DNA of 64,000 nucleotides. It comes from HK1 sp965215295 (GTDB lineage: Bacteria > Pseudomonadota > Gammaproteobacteria > HK1). The DNA is taken from assembly GCA_965215295.1 (NCBI GenBank), contig OZ244045.1:2294001-2358000 (forward strand). Reading direction: 5' to 3'. The notes under the pieces were generated by a model. It had not been told where the DNA came from. It made no database searches and was given only the letters and a program-made list of their open reading frames with translations. Shown piece by piece: positions 1-8,437 of this stretch. How positions within the stretch are numbered: position 1 is the first letter of the stretch; every line of letters begins with the position of its first letter. A program made the position numbers and the translations under genes.

Positions 1-316
1 GAATGGTACAAAATTTTGACGGCGCGCAGATAGCCATGTACCGCCTCACCAGCAATTCCCATTTTGCTCGTCGGGTCCCGCGGCAGGACCGGCAGGACCG
101 TCGATCCGCCCCGGATCGAGTCGCAAGGAGAAGACGGCTTGCGGCTCAGGGTGAAGTCAGGCGCCAAAATGAGAACTGCTGGGCCCGAAGCTCCCGGTCA
201 CGCCGGCGGATCGAGAGCATCGGTCCTCGGCCGCCGGAAGACAAACGACGGTGTCGGGGAGGCGAACGACGGCGACGGAGGGGCGAACGACGGCGCCGGG
301 GGGCGGTGCGGCGCCC
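1..316. other. Left-edge intergenic stretch, no gene recognised
   Basis: Downstream of the leftward pyrB gene. I see no convincing coding region in any frame. Positions 242-302 hold three imperfect copies of a GC-rich unit of about 20 bases containing cgaacgacggcg, a small example of the tandem repeats that fill gaps throughout this window. Confidence 0.4.
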
Positions 317-1306
317 TCAGTCGGGCAGCTCGCCCTCCACCCCGAAGATCTTCACCAGGAGCGCGACGCGCATCCACATGCCGTTGCGCTCCTGGCGCCA
401 GTACATCGCCCGCGGGTCGCCGTCCACGTCGGGATCGAGCTCGGGACCGCGCGGAAGAGGGTGCATGATGACCGCGTCGGGCCTGAGGGACGGAAGCTGC
501 TCCGGCCCGACCCGGAACCGGGCGTGCTCGAAGCCCTTCGACTCCTCGCCGACATCGTGCTCGGTCTGGAGGCGCGTGACGTAGATCGCATCCAGATCCC
601 CGATCACGGAGTTCAGATCGTCGGTCTCGTCGAAGGGGATCTCCCGCTCGCTCAGGTGCTCCTTGAGGTCGCCGCCCATCGCGAACGCCTCCGGCGCGAT
701 GAACACCAGCCGGACGTCGCGGTAGTTCTTCATGAGATACGCGAGGGAACGCGCCGTACGGCCGCGGCGGAGGTCGCCCATCAGGCCGATCGTCTTGCCG
801 TCGATTCCCCCCCGGTCCTCGAAGCTGCGCTCGAGGGTGTAGATGTCGAGCAGCGCCTGGGTCGGGTGCTGGTCCTTGCCGCTACCGGCGTTGATGATTG
901 GAACCGGCCGCTCGATGCGGTCCATCAGCGCCGCGGACTGCGCCGCCATCCCCGCCCGGTGGGTGCGCATGATGATCACGTCCACGTACGAGCTGAAGGT
1001 GCGGATACTGTCCTCGAAGCTCTCGCCCTTGACTTCCGACGAGATCGACGGGTCGCGGATCTCGCTCGTGCGTACCCCGAGCAGGTGGCAGGCGTTGTCG
1101 AACGAGAGGAACGTCCGCGTGGACGGCTGGGTGAAGTAGAGCATCGCCCGCTTGTGGGGGAGCAGCGTCTGCAGCGAGCGGGCGCCGAGCCTCGACTTCG
1201 CGTGCTGCCGCAGCCGGGTGGCGAGGGCGCAGAGGTCGTCGAGCAGGGCACGGTCGAACTGGCGGGGATCGAGGACGTGGAAGAGTCGATCGTTGCGCTG
1301 GCTCAA
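317..1306 (-). CDS. pyrB: Aspartate carbamoyltransferase catalytic subunit
   Basis: Condenses carbamoyl phosphate with aspartate to N-carbamoyl-aspartate, the committed step of cytosolic pyrimidine synthesis. The protein shows the carbamoyl-phosphate motif PSTRTFLSF, HRAG, the HPTQALLDIYT motif and HPLPRG near the C-terminus, in the usual ATCase order and about 329 aa long, normal for the family. A TTG at 1306 is preferred because GGAG lies 8 bases upstream. An in-frame ATG at 1366 would add 20 untypical residues and has no visible ribosome site. No pyrI or pyrC neighbours it; it is divergent from a PyrK-like gene, so the two probably share a promoter region for pyrimidine control. Ornithine carbamoyltransferase is unlikely given the overall motif context. 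The start is uncertain. Confidence 0.9.
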   Translation of the reverse strand: MSQRNDRLFHVLDPRQFDRALLDDLCALATRLRQHAKSRLGARSLQTLLPHKRAMLYFTQPSTRTFLSFDNACHLLGVRTSEIRDPSISSEVKGESFEDSIRTFSSYVDVIIMRTHRAGMAAQSAALMDRIERPVPIINAGSGKDQHPTQALLDIYTLERSFEDRGGIDGKTIGLMGDLRRGRTARSLAYLMKNYRDVRLVFIAPEAFAMGGDLKEHLSEREIPFDETDDLNSVIGDLDAIYVTRLQTEHDVGEESKGFEHARFRVGPEQLPSLRPDAVIMHPLPRGPELDPDVDGDPRAMYWRQERNGMWMRVALLVKIFGVEGELPD

Positions 1307-1523
1307 TCCGCGTGCTCCGGCTCCTGGGGTGGCGCCCTTGTACCAGACCGCCCACCAAGGCGCCATTCGCCGGGCGGAGGCGACGGCCGGAAGCGGCGGC
1401 CGGAGCCGGCGGACGACCTCGCCCGGGCCGCGGGCCGGTCCGATGCGCCCATGCCGCTGTAGTACACTCGCCGCCCGCTTGCGCGGACGACCCGCGTCCG
1501 GGAACGGCTGGAAACGAGCTCAA

Positions 1524-2393
1524 GTGCATCGCGGCACCATCTTCGTCGAAGACTGCGAAATCCAGGCCCGTGAAGCGCATCCGGCCGGCCAGTGGCGGTT
1601 GCTCATCCACGCACCGAAGATCGCCGCGAACGCCGCGCCGGGGTCGTTCGTGCACGTGAGCTGCGACCCGTTGCTCGCGATGCGCCGTCCCATGTCGCTG
1701 ATGCGCGCCGATCCCCGGGGCGGCCGGGTCGAGATCCTGTACAAGGAAGTCGGCCACGGCACGAGGCTCCTCGCCGCGAAGCGCCCCGGCGCCCGGCTGA
1801 GCGTCATCGGACCGATCGGCCGGCCGTTCGAGGCGGTCCCCGGCCGCCCTCGGGCACTGCTCCTCGGCGGCGGGGTCGGCATTCCGCCCATGGTCTTCCT
1901 GGCCGACCGGCTGCGGCGTGATCGAACGATGTCGCTGTTCGCGGTGATCGGTTCGGAGGTCCCGTTCCCGTTCGAGACGCGGGCGTCGGACATTGCGGTC
2001 CCCGGGCTCGCCGGCGACACGAACGCGACGATGTCCCTCCTGGAACGGTGGGGAGTCGCGGCCCGCCTTGCGAGCGGGGCCGGATTCCCCGGCTGTCACC
2101 GCGGCCATGTCACCGATACCGCACGGCTGTGGCTCGAAGCGCTCGGCGAGGACGCCCGCGGCGAGGTGGCCGTCTACGCCTGCGGGCCGGTCCCCATGCT
2201 CGAAGCCTGCGTCGAGCTCGCCCGCGAGTACGCGTTGCCGTGCCGCGTGTCGCTGGAGGAGTACATGGCCTGCGCGGTAGGGGGGTGCGCCGGGTGCGTG
2301 GTGCCGGTGCGCACCGGCGACGGCCCGGCGATGAAGCGGGTGTGCGTGGACGGTCCGGTGTTCGACGGCCACTCGATCGTCTTCCGGACCTGA
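1524..2393 (+). CDS. pyrK: Dihydroorotate dehydrogenase electron-transfer subunit-like flavoprotein (PyrK family)
   Basis: Ferredoxin-reductase-fold FAD protein that in class 1B dihydroorotate dehydrogenases passes electrons to NAD. From the GTG start at 1524 it is 289 aa. Visible features are the FAD-binding RRPMS at residues 54-58, the nucleotide-binding GGGVGIPP at 115-122, and a C-terminal 2Fe-2S cysteine set at about 250, 255, 258 and 274. This is the standard PyrK order. It is divergent from pyrB, which supports a pyrimidine role, but no pyrD catalytic partner is in the window. It could serve another oxidoreductase. An in-frame start further upstream is possible but would run into non-conserved sequence. 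Confidence 0.82.
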   Translation: MHRGTIFVEDCEIQAREAHPAGQWRLLIHAPKIAANAAPGSFVHVSCDPLLAMRRPMSLMRADPRGGRVEILYKEVGHGTRLLAAKRPGARLSVIGPIGRPFEAVPGRPRALLLGGGVGIPPMVFLADRLRRDRTMSLFAVIGSEVPFPFETRASDIAVPGLAGDTNATMSLLERWGVAARLASGAGFPGCHRGHVTDTARLWLEALGEDARGEVAVYACGPVPMLEACVELAREYALPCRVSLEEYMACAVGGCAGCVVPVRTGDGPAMKRVCVDGPVFDGHSIVFRT

Positions 2394-2408
2394 TCGCGGA
2401 CGCCTTCG

Positions 2409-3632
2409 ATGCCTGCGACCAGCGCCGCGCCGAAACCCCTCGCGGGCATCCGCGTGCTCGAGCTGGGGCAGCTCGTCGCGGGACCGTTCGCCGGGTGCAT
2501 GCTCGCGTACTTCGGGGCCGAGGTCGTCAAGATCGAGCCCCCGCGCACCGGGGACCCGCTGCGCAACTGGCGCGTGCTCAAGGACGGCACGTCGCTGTGG
2601 TGGCGCGCGATGGGGCGGAACAAGAAGTGCGTCACCCTGGACCTGCGCGAGCCCCGCGGCCGGGAACTCGCCCGGGCGCTGGCGTTGCGCTCCGACGTGC
2701 TCATCGAGAACTTCCGGCCGGGGACGATGGAGAAGTGGGGGCTCGGCCCCGACGAGCTCCTGGCCGAGGTACCGGAGCTCGTCTACACGCGCGTGTCGGG
2801 CTACGGCCAGACCGGCCCCCGGGCGGCGGCGCCGGGGTTCGCGTCGGTCTGCGAAGGTTTCGGCGGACTGCGCTACGTCAACGGCTTCCCCGGCGAGCCG
2901 CCGGTGCGTCCCAACCTGAGCCTCGGTGACACCCTCGCGGCCCTGCACGCGGTGATCGGGGTACTGCTCGCGCTCGTGCACCGGAACCGCGTCGACGCGA
3001 AGGCCATCGGCGGCGCCGGCCAGGTGGTCGACGTGGCGATCTACGAATCGGTGTACAACGTCCTCGAAGCAATGGTGCCGGAGTACGACGGCGCCGGGAT
3101 CGTGCGCGAGCCGTCGGGCTCCACCCTGACCGGCATCGTCCCCACCAACACCTATCCGTGCATGGACGGGCGCTACGTGATCATCGGCGGAAACGCGGAC
3201 TCCATCTTCAAGCGGCTGATGCGCGCGGCGGGACGGGAGGACCTCGCCGGCGACCCGCGGCTTGCCGACAACGCGGGCAGGGTCGCGCACCAGGGCGAGG
3301 TGGACGACGCGATCGCGCGGTGGACCCGGACCCTCGACTCCGACCGCGTGCTCGGGATCCTCGACGGCGCCGGCGTCCCCGCCGGACCCATCTACAGCGT
3401 CGCGGACATGATGGAGGACCCCCACTACAACGCCCGCGGGCTGTTCGAACCGGTCGAGGTCGCGGGCGAGCCGCTCAGGATCCCGGCCCTGACCCCGAAG
3501 CTCGACCGCACGCCCGGCGCGACCCTGTGGCCCGGGCCCGAGCTCGGGGCGCACAACCGCGAGATCTACATCGACGTCCTCGGCCTCGACGAAGCCGAAC
3601 TCCGCTCGCTCCGGGACGAGGGGATCGTCTGA
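2409..3632 (+). CDS. CaiB/BaiF family (class III) CoA-transferase
   Basis: Transfers CoA between carboxylic acids in the cytosol. The 407-aa length and the N-terminal LAGIRVLELGQLVAGPFAG Rossmann segment, followed by GAEVVKIEPP and the IENFRPG motif, are characteristic of class III CoA-transferases. Asp174 in NLSLGDTLAALHA sits where the family's catalytic aspartate lies. It starts 15 bases after the pyrK-like gene on the same strand and may be co-transcribed, although no functional link to pyrimidines is evident. The substrate (formyl-, succinyl-, carnitinyl- or other CoA) cannot be read from sequence. Confidence 0.88.
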   Translation: MPATSAAPKPLAGIRVLELGQLVAGPFAGCMLAYFGAEVVKIEPPRTGDPLRNWRVLKDGTSLWWRAMGRNKKCVTLDLREPRGRELARALALRSDVLIENFRPGTMEKWGLGPDELLAEVPELVYTRVSGYGQTGPRAAAPGFASVCEGFGGLRYVNGFPGEPPVRPNLSLGDTLAALHAVIGVLLALVHRNRVDAKAIGGAGQVVDVAIYESVYNVLEAMVPEYDGAGIVREPSGSTLTGIVPTNTYPCMDGRYVIIGGNADSIFKRLMRAAGREDLAGDPRLADNAGRVAHQGEVDDAIARWTRTLDSDRVLGILDGAGVPAGPIYSVADMMEDPHYNARGLFEPVEVAGEPLRIPALTPKLDRTPGATLWPGPELGAHNREIYIDVLGLDEAELRSLRDEGIV

Positions 3633-3636
3633 GTCC

Positions 3637-3845
3637 GGCACCGGGACCATGCGCGGGAAGATCCGCGTCGGCGGCGCGCCCGGGCCGTTCGCATGTCCCG
3701 CACCGGGAACGCGCGGGAAAGGAGAACCCCATCAGCCACTGGAACGGTCCACCGACTCCGCACCGGGCGCGCGCGGAAGGACCGTGACCCGCTCCGTGGA
3801 GGCCGCCTGGGATTCGCCCCGCGCCGAGAGCGCGCGGGAAAGGAT
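3637..3845. CRISPR. Candidate degenerate CRISPR array, four 28-base repeats with 32-base spacers
   Basis: Four related blocks lie at about 3637-3664, 3697-3724, 3757-3784 and 3817-3845, separated by three intervals of 32 bases. The blocks share a GCACCGGG segment (in diverged form) followed by GCGCGGGAA. The shared GCGCGG core begins at 3651, 3711, 3771 and 3832, a 60-61-base period. That is type I-E geometry, and the reverse complement (a TTCCCGCGCG core) resembles I-E repeats of GC-rich bacteria. The copies are unusually divergent and no cas gene is in the window, so this may be a relic or another palindromic element with the same spacing. No protein-coding gene is evident here. Confidence 0.45.
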
Positions 3846-3948
3846 CTCCGGCGCGCCGACCCGGATGCGGGAGCCGCCGGAGAGGCCCGGGTTCAATGAC
3901 TGCCGGACCATTGCTATCGTGCACCGTGATCCGCACCGGAGGAACGAC

Positions 3949-5205
3949 ATGACCACAGACCGCCTGGCCGTGAACGGCGCCGACTACCGCTGGCCCGGAC
4001 GGCCGGTGGTGGTGGTGTGCATCGACGGCGGAGATCCGGCCTACATCGAGCACGGGGTGAACGCCGGGATCATCCCCAACGTCGAGCGCTACATGGCCGA
4101 GGGCTTCCACACGGTGGCGCACGGCACCATGCCGAGCTTCACCTGCCCCAACAACATGTCCATCGTCACCGGACGTCCGGCCTCGGTGCACGGCATCTCC
4201 GGCAACTTCTACCTCGACCGCGAGACGAACCGGCCGGTGGTGATGACCGGTCCCGAGCTGCTCAGGGTCCGTTCGGTGATGAGCGAGTTCTCCCGCCACG
4301 GGGCGCGGGTGGTCTCGATCACCGCCAAGGACAAGCTCCGCCGGCAGCTCCAGAAGGGCATGGATCTCTCCAACGGATCGGTGAGCCTCTCCTCGCAGCA
4401 CGCCGACCGCTGCACGATGGAGGAGAACGGCATCGAGGACGCGCTCGACTTCGTCGGACGGCCGCTGCCGGACATGTACTCCGCGGACCTTTCCCTGTTC
4501 GTGCTCGACGCCGGTCTCAGGCTGCTGGAGGAGCGCCGCCCGGACATCCTCTACCTCTCGCTCACCGACTACATCCAGCACGCCTTTGCGCCGGGCCATC
4601 CCGAGGCCGACCGGTTCCATGCGGAGATGGACATGCGCTTCGGCCGGTTCGAGGCGCTGGGCGCGACCGTCGCGCTCACCGCGGACCACGGCATGAACGA
4701 GAAGACCAACGACGACGGCACGCCCTGCGTGGTGTGGCTGCAGGACGTCCTCGACGCGGAGTTCGGCGAGGGCGCGAGCACCGTCATCTGCCCCATCACC
4801 GACGCCTTCGTGGGCCACCACGGGGCGCTCGGCGGCTTCGTGCGCGTGTACGGCCGCGAGGGACTCTCCAGCGAGCGGATCATCGACGCCATCGCGGACC
4901 TGCCGGGCTTGGAGCGGGTGCTGTCGCGCGAGGACGTGGCGCGGGAATTCGACCTGCCCGTCGGTCCCGAAGGCGACGTGGCGGTGCTCGGGGACAGGGA
5001 CACCGTCATCGGCGCCCGCGAGGCGGACCACGACCTGAGCGGACTCAAGGGCCAGCGGCTGCGCACCCACGGCAGCCTCCACGAGGCCGACGTGCCGATC
5101 ATCCTCAGCCGTCCGGTCGGCGACGAGTACGCGCGCCGCGCCGAGGATGCGCGGCTGCACAGCTACCAGGTATTCGACTACGTGCTCAACGGCGTCGTCG
5201 AATGA
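3949..5205 (+). CDS. phnA: Phosphonoacetate hydrolase
   Basis: Zinc enzyme of the alkaline phosphatase superfamily that cleaves the C-P bond of phosphonoacetate to acetate and phosphate. From ATG 3949 (GGAGGA about 7 bases upstream) the protein is 418 aa, the family's usual size. Visible active-site features are D26 and D29 in CIDGGDP, the nucleophile T65 in PSFTCPNN, LTDYIQH (D207, H211), ADHGMN (D246, H247) and a late RTHGSLHE histidine. The next gene is an aldehyde dehydrogenase. A dehydrogenase of that kind (PhnY) makes phosphonoacetate from phosphonoacetaldehyde, so the pair may form the lower 2-aminoethylphosphonate pathway. The preceding gap holds a CRISPR-like array. Confidence 0.9.
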   Translation: MTTDRLAVNGADYRWPGRPVVVVCIDGGDPAYIEHGVNAGIIPNVERYMAEGFHTVAHGTMPSFTCPNNMSIVTGRPASVHGISGNFYLDRETNRPVVMTGPELLRVRSVMSEFSRHGARVVSITAKDKLRRQLQKGMDLSNGSVSLSSQHADRCTMEENGIEDALDFVGRPLPDMYSADLSLFVLDAGLRLLEERRPDILYLSLTDYIQHAFAPGHPEADRFHAEMDMRFGRFEALGATVALTADHGMNEKTNDDGTPCVVWLQDVLDAEFGEGASTVICPITDAFVGHHGALGGFVRVYGREGLSSERIIDAIADLPGLERVLSREDVAREFDLPVGPEGDVAVLGDRDTVIGAREADHDLSGLKGQRLRTHGSLHEADVPIILSRPVGDEYARRAEDARLHSYQVFDYVLNGVVE

Positions 5206-5266
5206 CCCGGCGGAGAGCCATCGACGGCCGGTGGGACCGGCCGGAACGGACGAGGAGGCATTGCCC

Positions 5267-6751
5267 GTGGAGACACCCACGCATGCGACGGCCGGCGCGG
5301 TCGGCCCGGCACTGAACTTCACCCCGCGCGGGCTCTGCATCGGCGGCGAGTGGCAGGAGGCCGCGGAGGGCGGGCGCCTGGCATCGATCAATCCGTCCAC
5401 CGGCGAACACCTGGGCGAGGTGCCGGCCGCGACCGGGACCGACGTCGACCGCGCGGTGCGCGCCGCCCGCGCCGCCTTCGAGTCGGAGTGGGGAAGGATG
5501 CCGATGCGCGAGCGCGCCGGGTACCTGGAGCGCCTCGCCGACCGGCTGCACGCGCACCGCGACGAGCTCGGGCTCATGGACTGCGTCGACGCCGGCAACG
5601 CGCTCGCCGGCATGGTCGGCGACGTGGACTGGACGGTGGACACCCTGCGCTACTTCGCGGGCCTGGTCACCGAGGTCAAGGGGGAGACCTCGTCCTACGG
5701 CCCGCGGCACCTGAACTTCACCCGGCGCCAGCCCTACGGCGTGGTGGCCAGGATCAACCCGTTCAACCATCCGTTCCGCTTCTGCGCGGAGAAGGCCGCG
5801 GCGGCGCTGGCGGCGGGGAACACGGTGGTGGTGAAGGGCTCGGAGCAGGCGCCGCTCTCCAGTCTGCGCTTCGCGGAGCTGTGCGAGGGCCTCCTGCCGC
5901 CGGGGGTGGTGAACGTGCTCACCGGCGGCGCGGAGACCGGCTCGGCCATGGTGCGGCATCCGCTGGTGGAGCGCATCGGCTTCGTGGGCTCGGTGGAGAC
6001 CGGGCGCATCATCGCCCGCGAAGCGGCCGAGGGGCTGAAGGAGGTCACCCTGGAGCTCGGCGGCAAGAACCCCGTCATCATCTTCCCCGACGCCGACCCG
6101 GCCGAAGCCGCGAAGGCCGCGGTGAAAGGGATGAACATGAACCGCCAGGGGCAGTCGTGCAGCTCGACCTCGCGGGTGTTCGTACACGAATCGCTGCACG
6201 GCGCGGTGCTCGAGGCGCTGGTGGCGGAGGTCGAAGCGTTGCCGGTGGGGCTGCCCTGGGAGGACGGCAAGGAGGTCGGGCCGATCGTGTCCGCCCGGCA
6301 GTTCGAGCGGGTCATGGGCTACATCGCTTCGGGCCGCGAGCAGGGGGCCCGGCTCGTCACCGGCGGCGGCCGTCCCGCGGACCCGGCGCTCGCCGCCGGG
6401 TTCTTCGTCTCCCCGACGGTATTCGATGGCGTCGACGACTCGATGCGCATCGCCCGCGAGGAGATCTTCGGCCCCGTGATGTCCGTGTTCACGTGGTCGG
6501 ACCACGAGGACATGCTGGCGCAGGCGAACGCCCTCCACTACGGCCTCACCGCCGCCATCGTCACCAACGACCTCGACCGGGCGATGGAGACCGCCGAGCG
6601 GGTGGAGGCGGGCTACGTGTGGATCAACTCCACCGGCCGCTACATCGGCGTCCCCTACGGCGGCTGGAAGCAGAGCGGATCGGGCCGCGAGGAATGCTTC
6701 GAGGAGCTGCTGAGCTACACCCGCATCAAGAACGTGAACCTGCGCTGGTGA
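5267..6751 (+). CDS. NAD(P)-dependent aldehyde dehydrogenase, possibly phosphonoacetaldehyde dehydrogenase
   Basis: Oxidises an aldehyde to its acid. The GTG at 5267 follows a GGAGG and gives 494 aa. Motifs are NPFNHP (N164, oxyanion hole), LELGGKNP with general base E263, and catalytic C298 in GQSCSSTS, all in standard positions. The gene begins 61 bases after phnA on the same strand. Adjacency to phosphonoacetate hydrolase suggests phosphonoacetaldehyde as substrate (PhnY role). The sequence also resembles betaine-aldehyde dehydrogenases, and no PhnW transaminase is present, so the substrate is inferred from context only. An in-frame TTG at 5261 is too close to the ribosome site. Confidence 0.85.
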   Translation: METPTHATAGAVGPALNFTPRGLCIGGEWQEAAEGGRLASINPSTGEHLGEVPAATGTDVDRAVRAARAAFESEWGRMPMRERAGYLERLADRLHAHRDELGLMDCVDAGNALAGMVGDVDWTVDTLRYFAGLVTEVKGETSSYGPRHLNFTRRQPYGVVARINPFNHPFRFCAEKAAAALAAGNTVVVKGSEQAPLSSLRFAELCEGLLPPGVVNVLTGGAETGSAMVRHPLVERIGFVGSVETGRIIAREAAEGLKEVTLELGGKNPVIIFPDADPAEAAKAAVKGMNMNRQGQSCSSTSRVFVHESLHGAVLEALVAEVEALPVGLPWEDGKEVGPIVSARQFERVMGYIASGREQGARLVTGGGRPADPALAAGFFVSPTVFDGVDDSMRIAREEIFGPVMSVFTWSDHEDMLAQANALHYGLTAAIVTNDLDRAMETAERVEAGYVWINSTGRYIGVPYGGWKQSGSGREECFEELLSYTRIKNVNLRW

Positions 6752-6800
6752 GGCCGGCGGGCCGCGATCCCGTGCGTTCGCGAGCCGCCCCGGGCGCCGT

Positions 6801-7478
6801 TCAGCGCTTCCTGCCGCGCGCCGGCTCTCGACCCTTCGCAACCCGATCGACCTGATCGACCTGGTCGAGCGCGCTCGCCGCGGCGTCGATGATCGTGTCC
6901 TTGTCGCCCGCGCAGAGCGCCTTCGTATCGATGAGTTCGCGGCCGACGCTGACGAACGCGGCGCCGGCCCGGAGATACGATGCGATGTCGTCGATCTCGA
7001 TCCCGCCGGCGGGGGCGAGCGGGGTATCCGGGAACATCGCCTTCAGGATCCTCACGTAGGGGACGCCGCCGAGGCTGTGGACCGGAAAGATCTTCACCGC
7101 GTCCGCTCCGAGCCCGATCGCCTGCATGGCCTCGCTCGGCGTCGATGCGCCGAGCACGCACGCGACTCCCGCCTCACGGCAGGGCTCGACGATGCCCTCC
7201 GCGATCCCGGGGGTCACGATGTAGCTCGCTCCGGCCTCGATGCAGGTACGCGCCTGTGCGGCGTCCATCACCATCCCGACGCCGACGTCGAGCTCCACGT
7301 GGCTGGAAAGCTCTTCGACGAGACCGATGATCCCGCAGATCGACGCCGAAAGCTCGAACGTCCGGAAGCCTGCGTCGTTCAGCCACTCGACGGCGCGGTT
7401 CGCGCGCTCCGCCGATCGCGTGTGGACCACCGGGACGACGCCGCACTCGCAAAGCGGATCGATCAGACGGTCACTCAT
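6801..7478 (-). CDS. KDPG/KHG aldolase family protein (2-dehydro-3-deoxyphosphogluconate aldolase-like)
   Basis: Class I aldolase of the Eda family, expected to release pyruvate from a 2-keto-3-deoxy sugar acid or 4-hydroxy-2-oxoglutarate. The 225-aa product has the Schiff-base lysine K129 in ADAVKIFP, E42 in the early FELSAS strand, the TPG turn at about 89-91 and a late PAGGIEIDD phosphate-binding loop. The E-strand sequence deviates from the usual EITLR, so the substrate may not be KDPG. It converges on the upstream aldehyde dehydrogenase and is the last ordinary gene before the genomic island. Confidence 0.8.
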   Translation of the reverse strand: MSDRLIDPLCECGVVPVVHTRSAERANRAVEWLNDAGFRTFELSASICGIIGLVEELSSHVELDVGVGMVMDAAQARTCIEAGASYIVTPGIAEGIVEPCREAGVACVLGASTPSEAMQAIGLGADAVKIFPVHSLGGVPYVRILKAMFPDTPLAPAGGIEIDDIASYLRAGAAFVSVGRELIDTKALCAGDKDTIIDAAASALDQVDQVDRVAKGREPARGRKR

Positions 7479-7679
7479 CGGTCCATCCCTGCTCCGGGAC
7501 GACGCAGGTCATCCGACTATACGAAACCGATACGGCGCTTGGAACCGCATTTTGCGATCGTGAATGCCCGGATACCCATGCGTCGCGGGTCGTTCGCGGA
7601 CACCGGACTCGATGAATTCGACGCCGGGCTCGACGCACTCGGCGGGCAACCCTCGACCGTCCACCGATACGGAGCAAGC

Positions 7680-7967
7680 CCAGTCGAGGAGTTGCGGCAC
7701 CACAGCGCCGGGCGCCTCGAACAGCCATCGCCCTCAAGATGGGCGTGGGTTGGCGCATCCAGGTGATGGCGCGTCTCGGACGCGAGGTCCCCCGAGTTGC
7801 TCGGTGAGCTCCTGTTCTCCGGCACCGAGTTGCGCGTATTTGGCACCTTCGCCCGCTCGCGCAACGCGTCGTCACCGACCTGTCTTGGCGAGGCCATCGA
7901 GTGGGTCGCGCGCCTGAGCGGAAAGCTCGGGCGCCCCCAGGACCCGCCCGGCGCACAGCTTGTGTGA
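7680..7967 (+). pseudogene. IS4-type transposase C-terminal remnant, frameshifted
   Basis: Reading the plus strand across frames gives the characteristic end of an IS4-family transposase. It reads VEELRHHSAGRLE, then after a shift near 7719 AIALKMGVGWRIQVMARLG, then after another shift at the run of five C near 7790 ELLGELLFSGTELRV and finally GKLGRPQDPPGAQLV, with a stop at 7965-7967. At least two frameshifts and no N-terminal part make it dead. It sits between ordinary chromosome and the dnd genes, so it marks the left side of the island. The interval 7479-7680 shows nothing recognisable. Confidence 0.65.
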
Positions 7968-7980
7968 CACGGCCATACTC

Positions 7981-8004
7981 AGCTCGTACCTTCGCCTTCG
8001 AGCT
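7981..8004. terminator. Inverted repeat downstream of dndE
   Basis: AGCTCG (7981-7986) and CGAGCT (7999-8004) form a 6-bp stem with a 12-base loop in the 68-base gap where the leftward dnd operon ends and the transposase remnant converges. No T-run follows, so an intrinsic terminator is only a possibility. Confidence 0.25.
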
Positions 8005-8035
8005 ACGCGACGAATGCGGATAGCCTCACGATGCA

Positions 8036-8437
8036 TCACAAGTCCGGCGAACGGTTGCGGGGCAGGGCTAGAGAGACCAGATCATCGATCCCGCGCATCT
8101 TGCGGCCATCCGCGAGATACGAGATTCCGCGATGCAAGTGCAGGCGGAACTGCCGGGAGACGGCTTCGGGATCGAGAGGAAGGCCATCGCGGCACATCCG
8201 TTCCTTCAGAAGCGCGATGTAGAGGTCGGCGTGACGGCCACCGAATACCCGCCAGCTCATCTCGACGTTGCTGTCCAACGGAATCTCGGTGGCCGGGGGG
8301 ACACCCGGCTCCGAAAGCGACAGGCAGAAGCCCCAGCGACACAATACGTTCCAGTGCTGAATTCCAGTCACGCGCTTGAGTTTTGCGAGCTGGTCCTTCG
8401 CCCGCCGCGAAACCCTGACAGTGTCGATTGCCGTCAC
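8036..8437 (-). CDS. dndE: DNA sulfur modification protein DndE
   Basis: Small last subunit of the phosphorothioation complex. In characterised systems DndE binds nicked DNA and acts with DndC and DndD to place sulfur on the backbone. The GTG start at 8437 overlaps the dndD stop as GTGA, giving 133 aa, typical for DndE. The N-terminal VRVSRRAKDQLAKLKRVTG and later WNVLCRWGFCLSL match the expected compact basic DndE fold. It is the fourth gene of the dndBCDE operon. The assignment rests on size, position and these segments; no catalytic motif exists in the family. Confidence 0.85.
   Translation of the reverse strand: MTAIDTVRVSRRAKDQLAKLKRVTGIQHWNVLCRWGFCLSLSEPGVPPATEIPLDSNVEMSWRVFGGRHADLYIALLKERMCRDGLPLDPEAVSRQFRLHLHRGISYLADGRKMRGIDDLVSLALPRNRSPDL

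Noticed and set aside
882..3650. 922-codon open frame on the minus strand
   Set aside because: It lies opposite the PyrK-like and CoA-transferase genes, has Arg/Pro/Val/His-rich composition and no domain. High-GC antisense shadow.
3475..5643. 722-codon minus-strand frame opposite phnA
   Set aside because: Antisense shadow of phnA and the dehydrogenase start; no recognisable motif.
7471..7956. 161-codon minus-strand frame before dndE
   Set aside because: It is antisense to the recognisable IS4 transposase remnant and Arg-rich without motifs.
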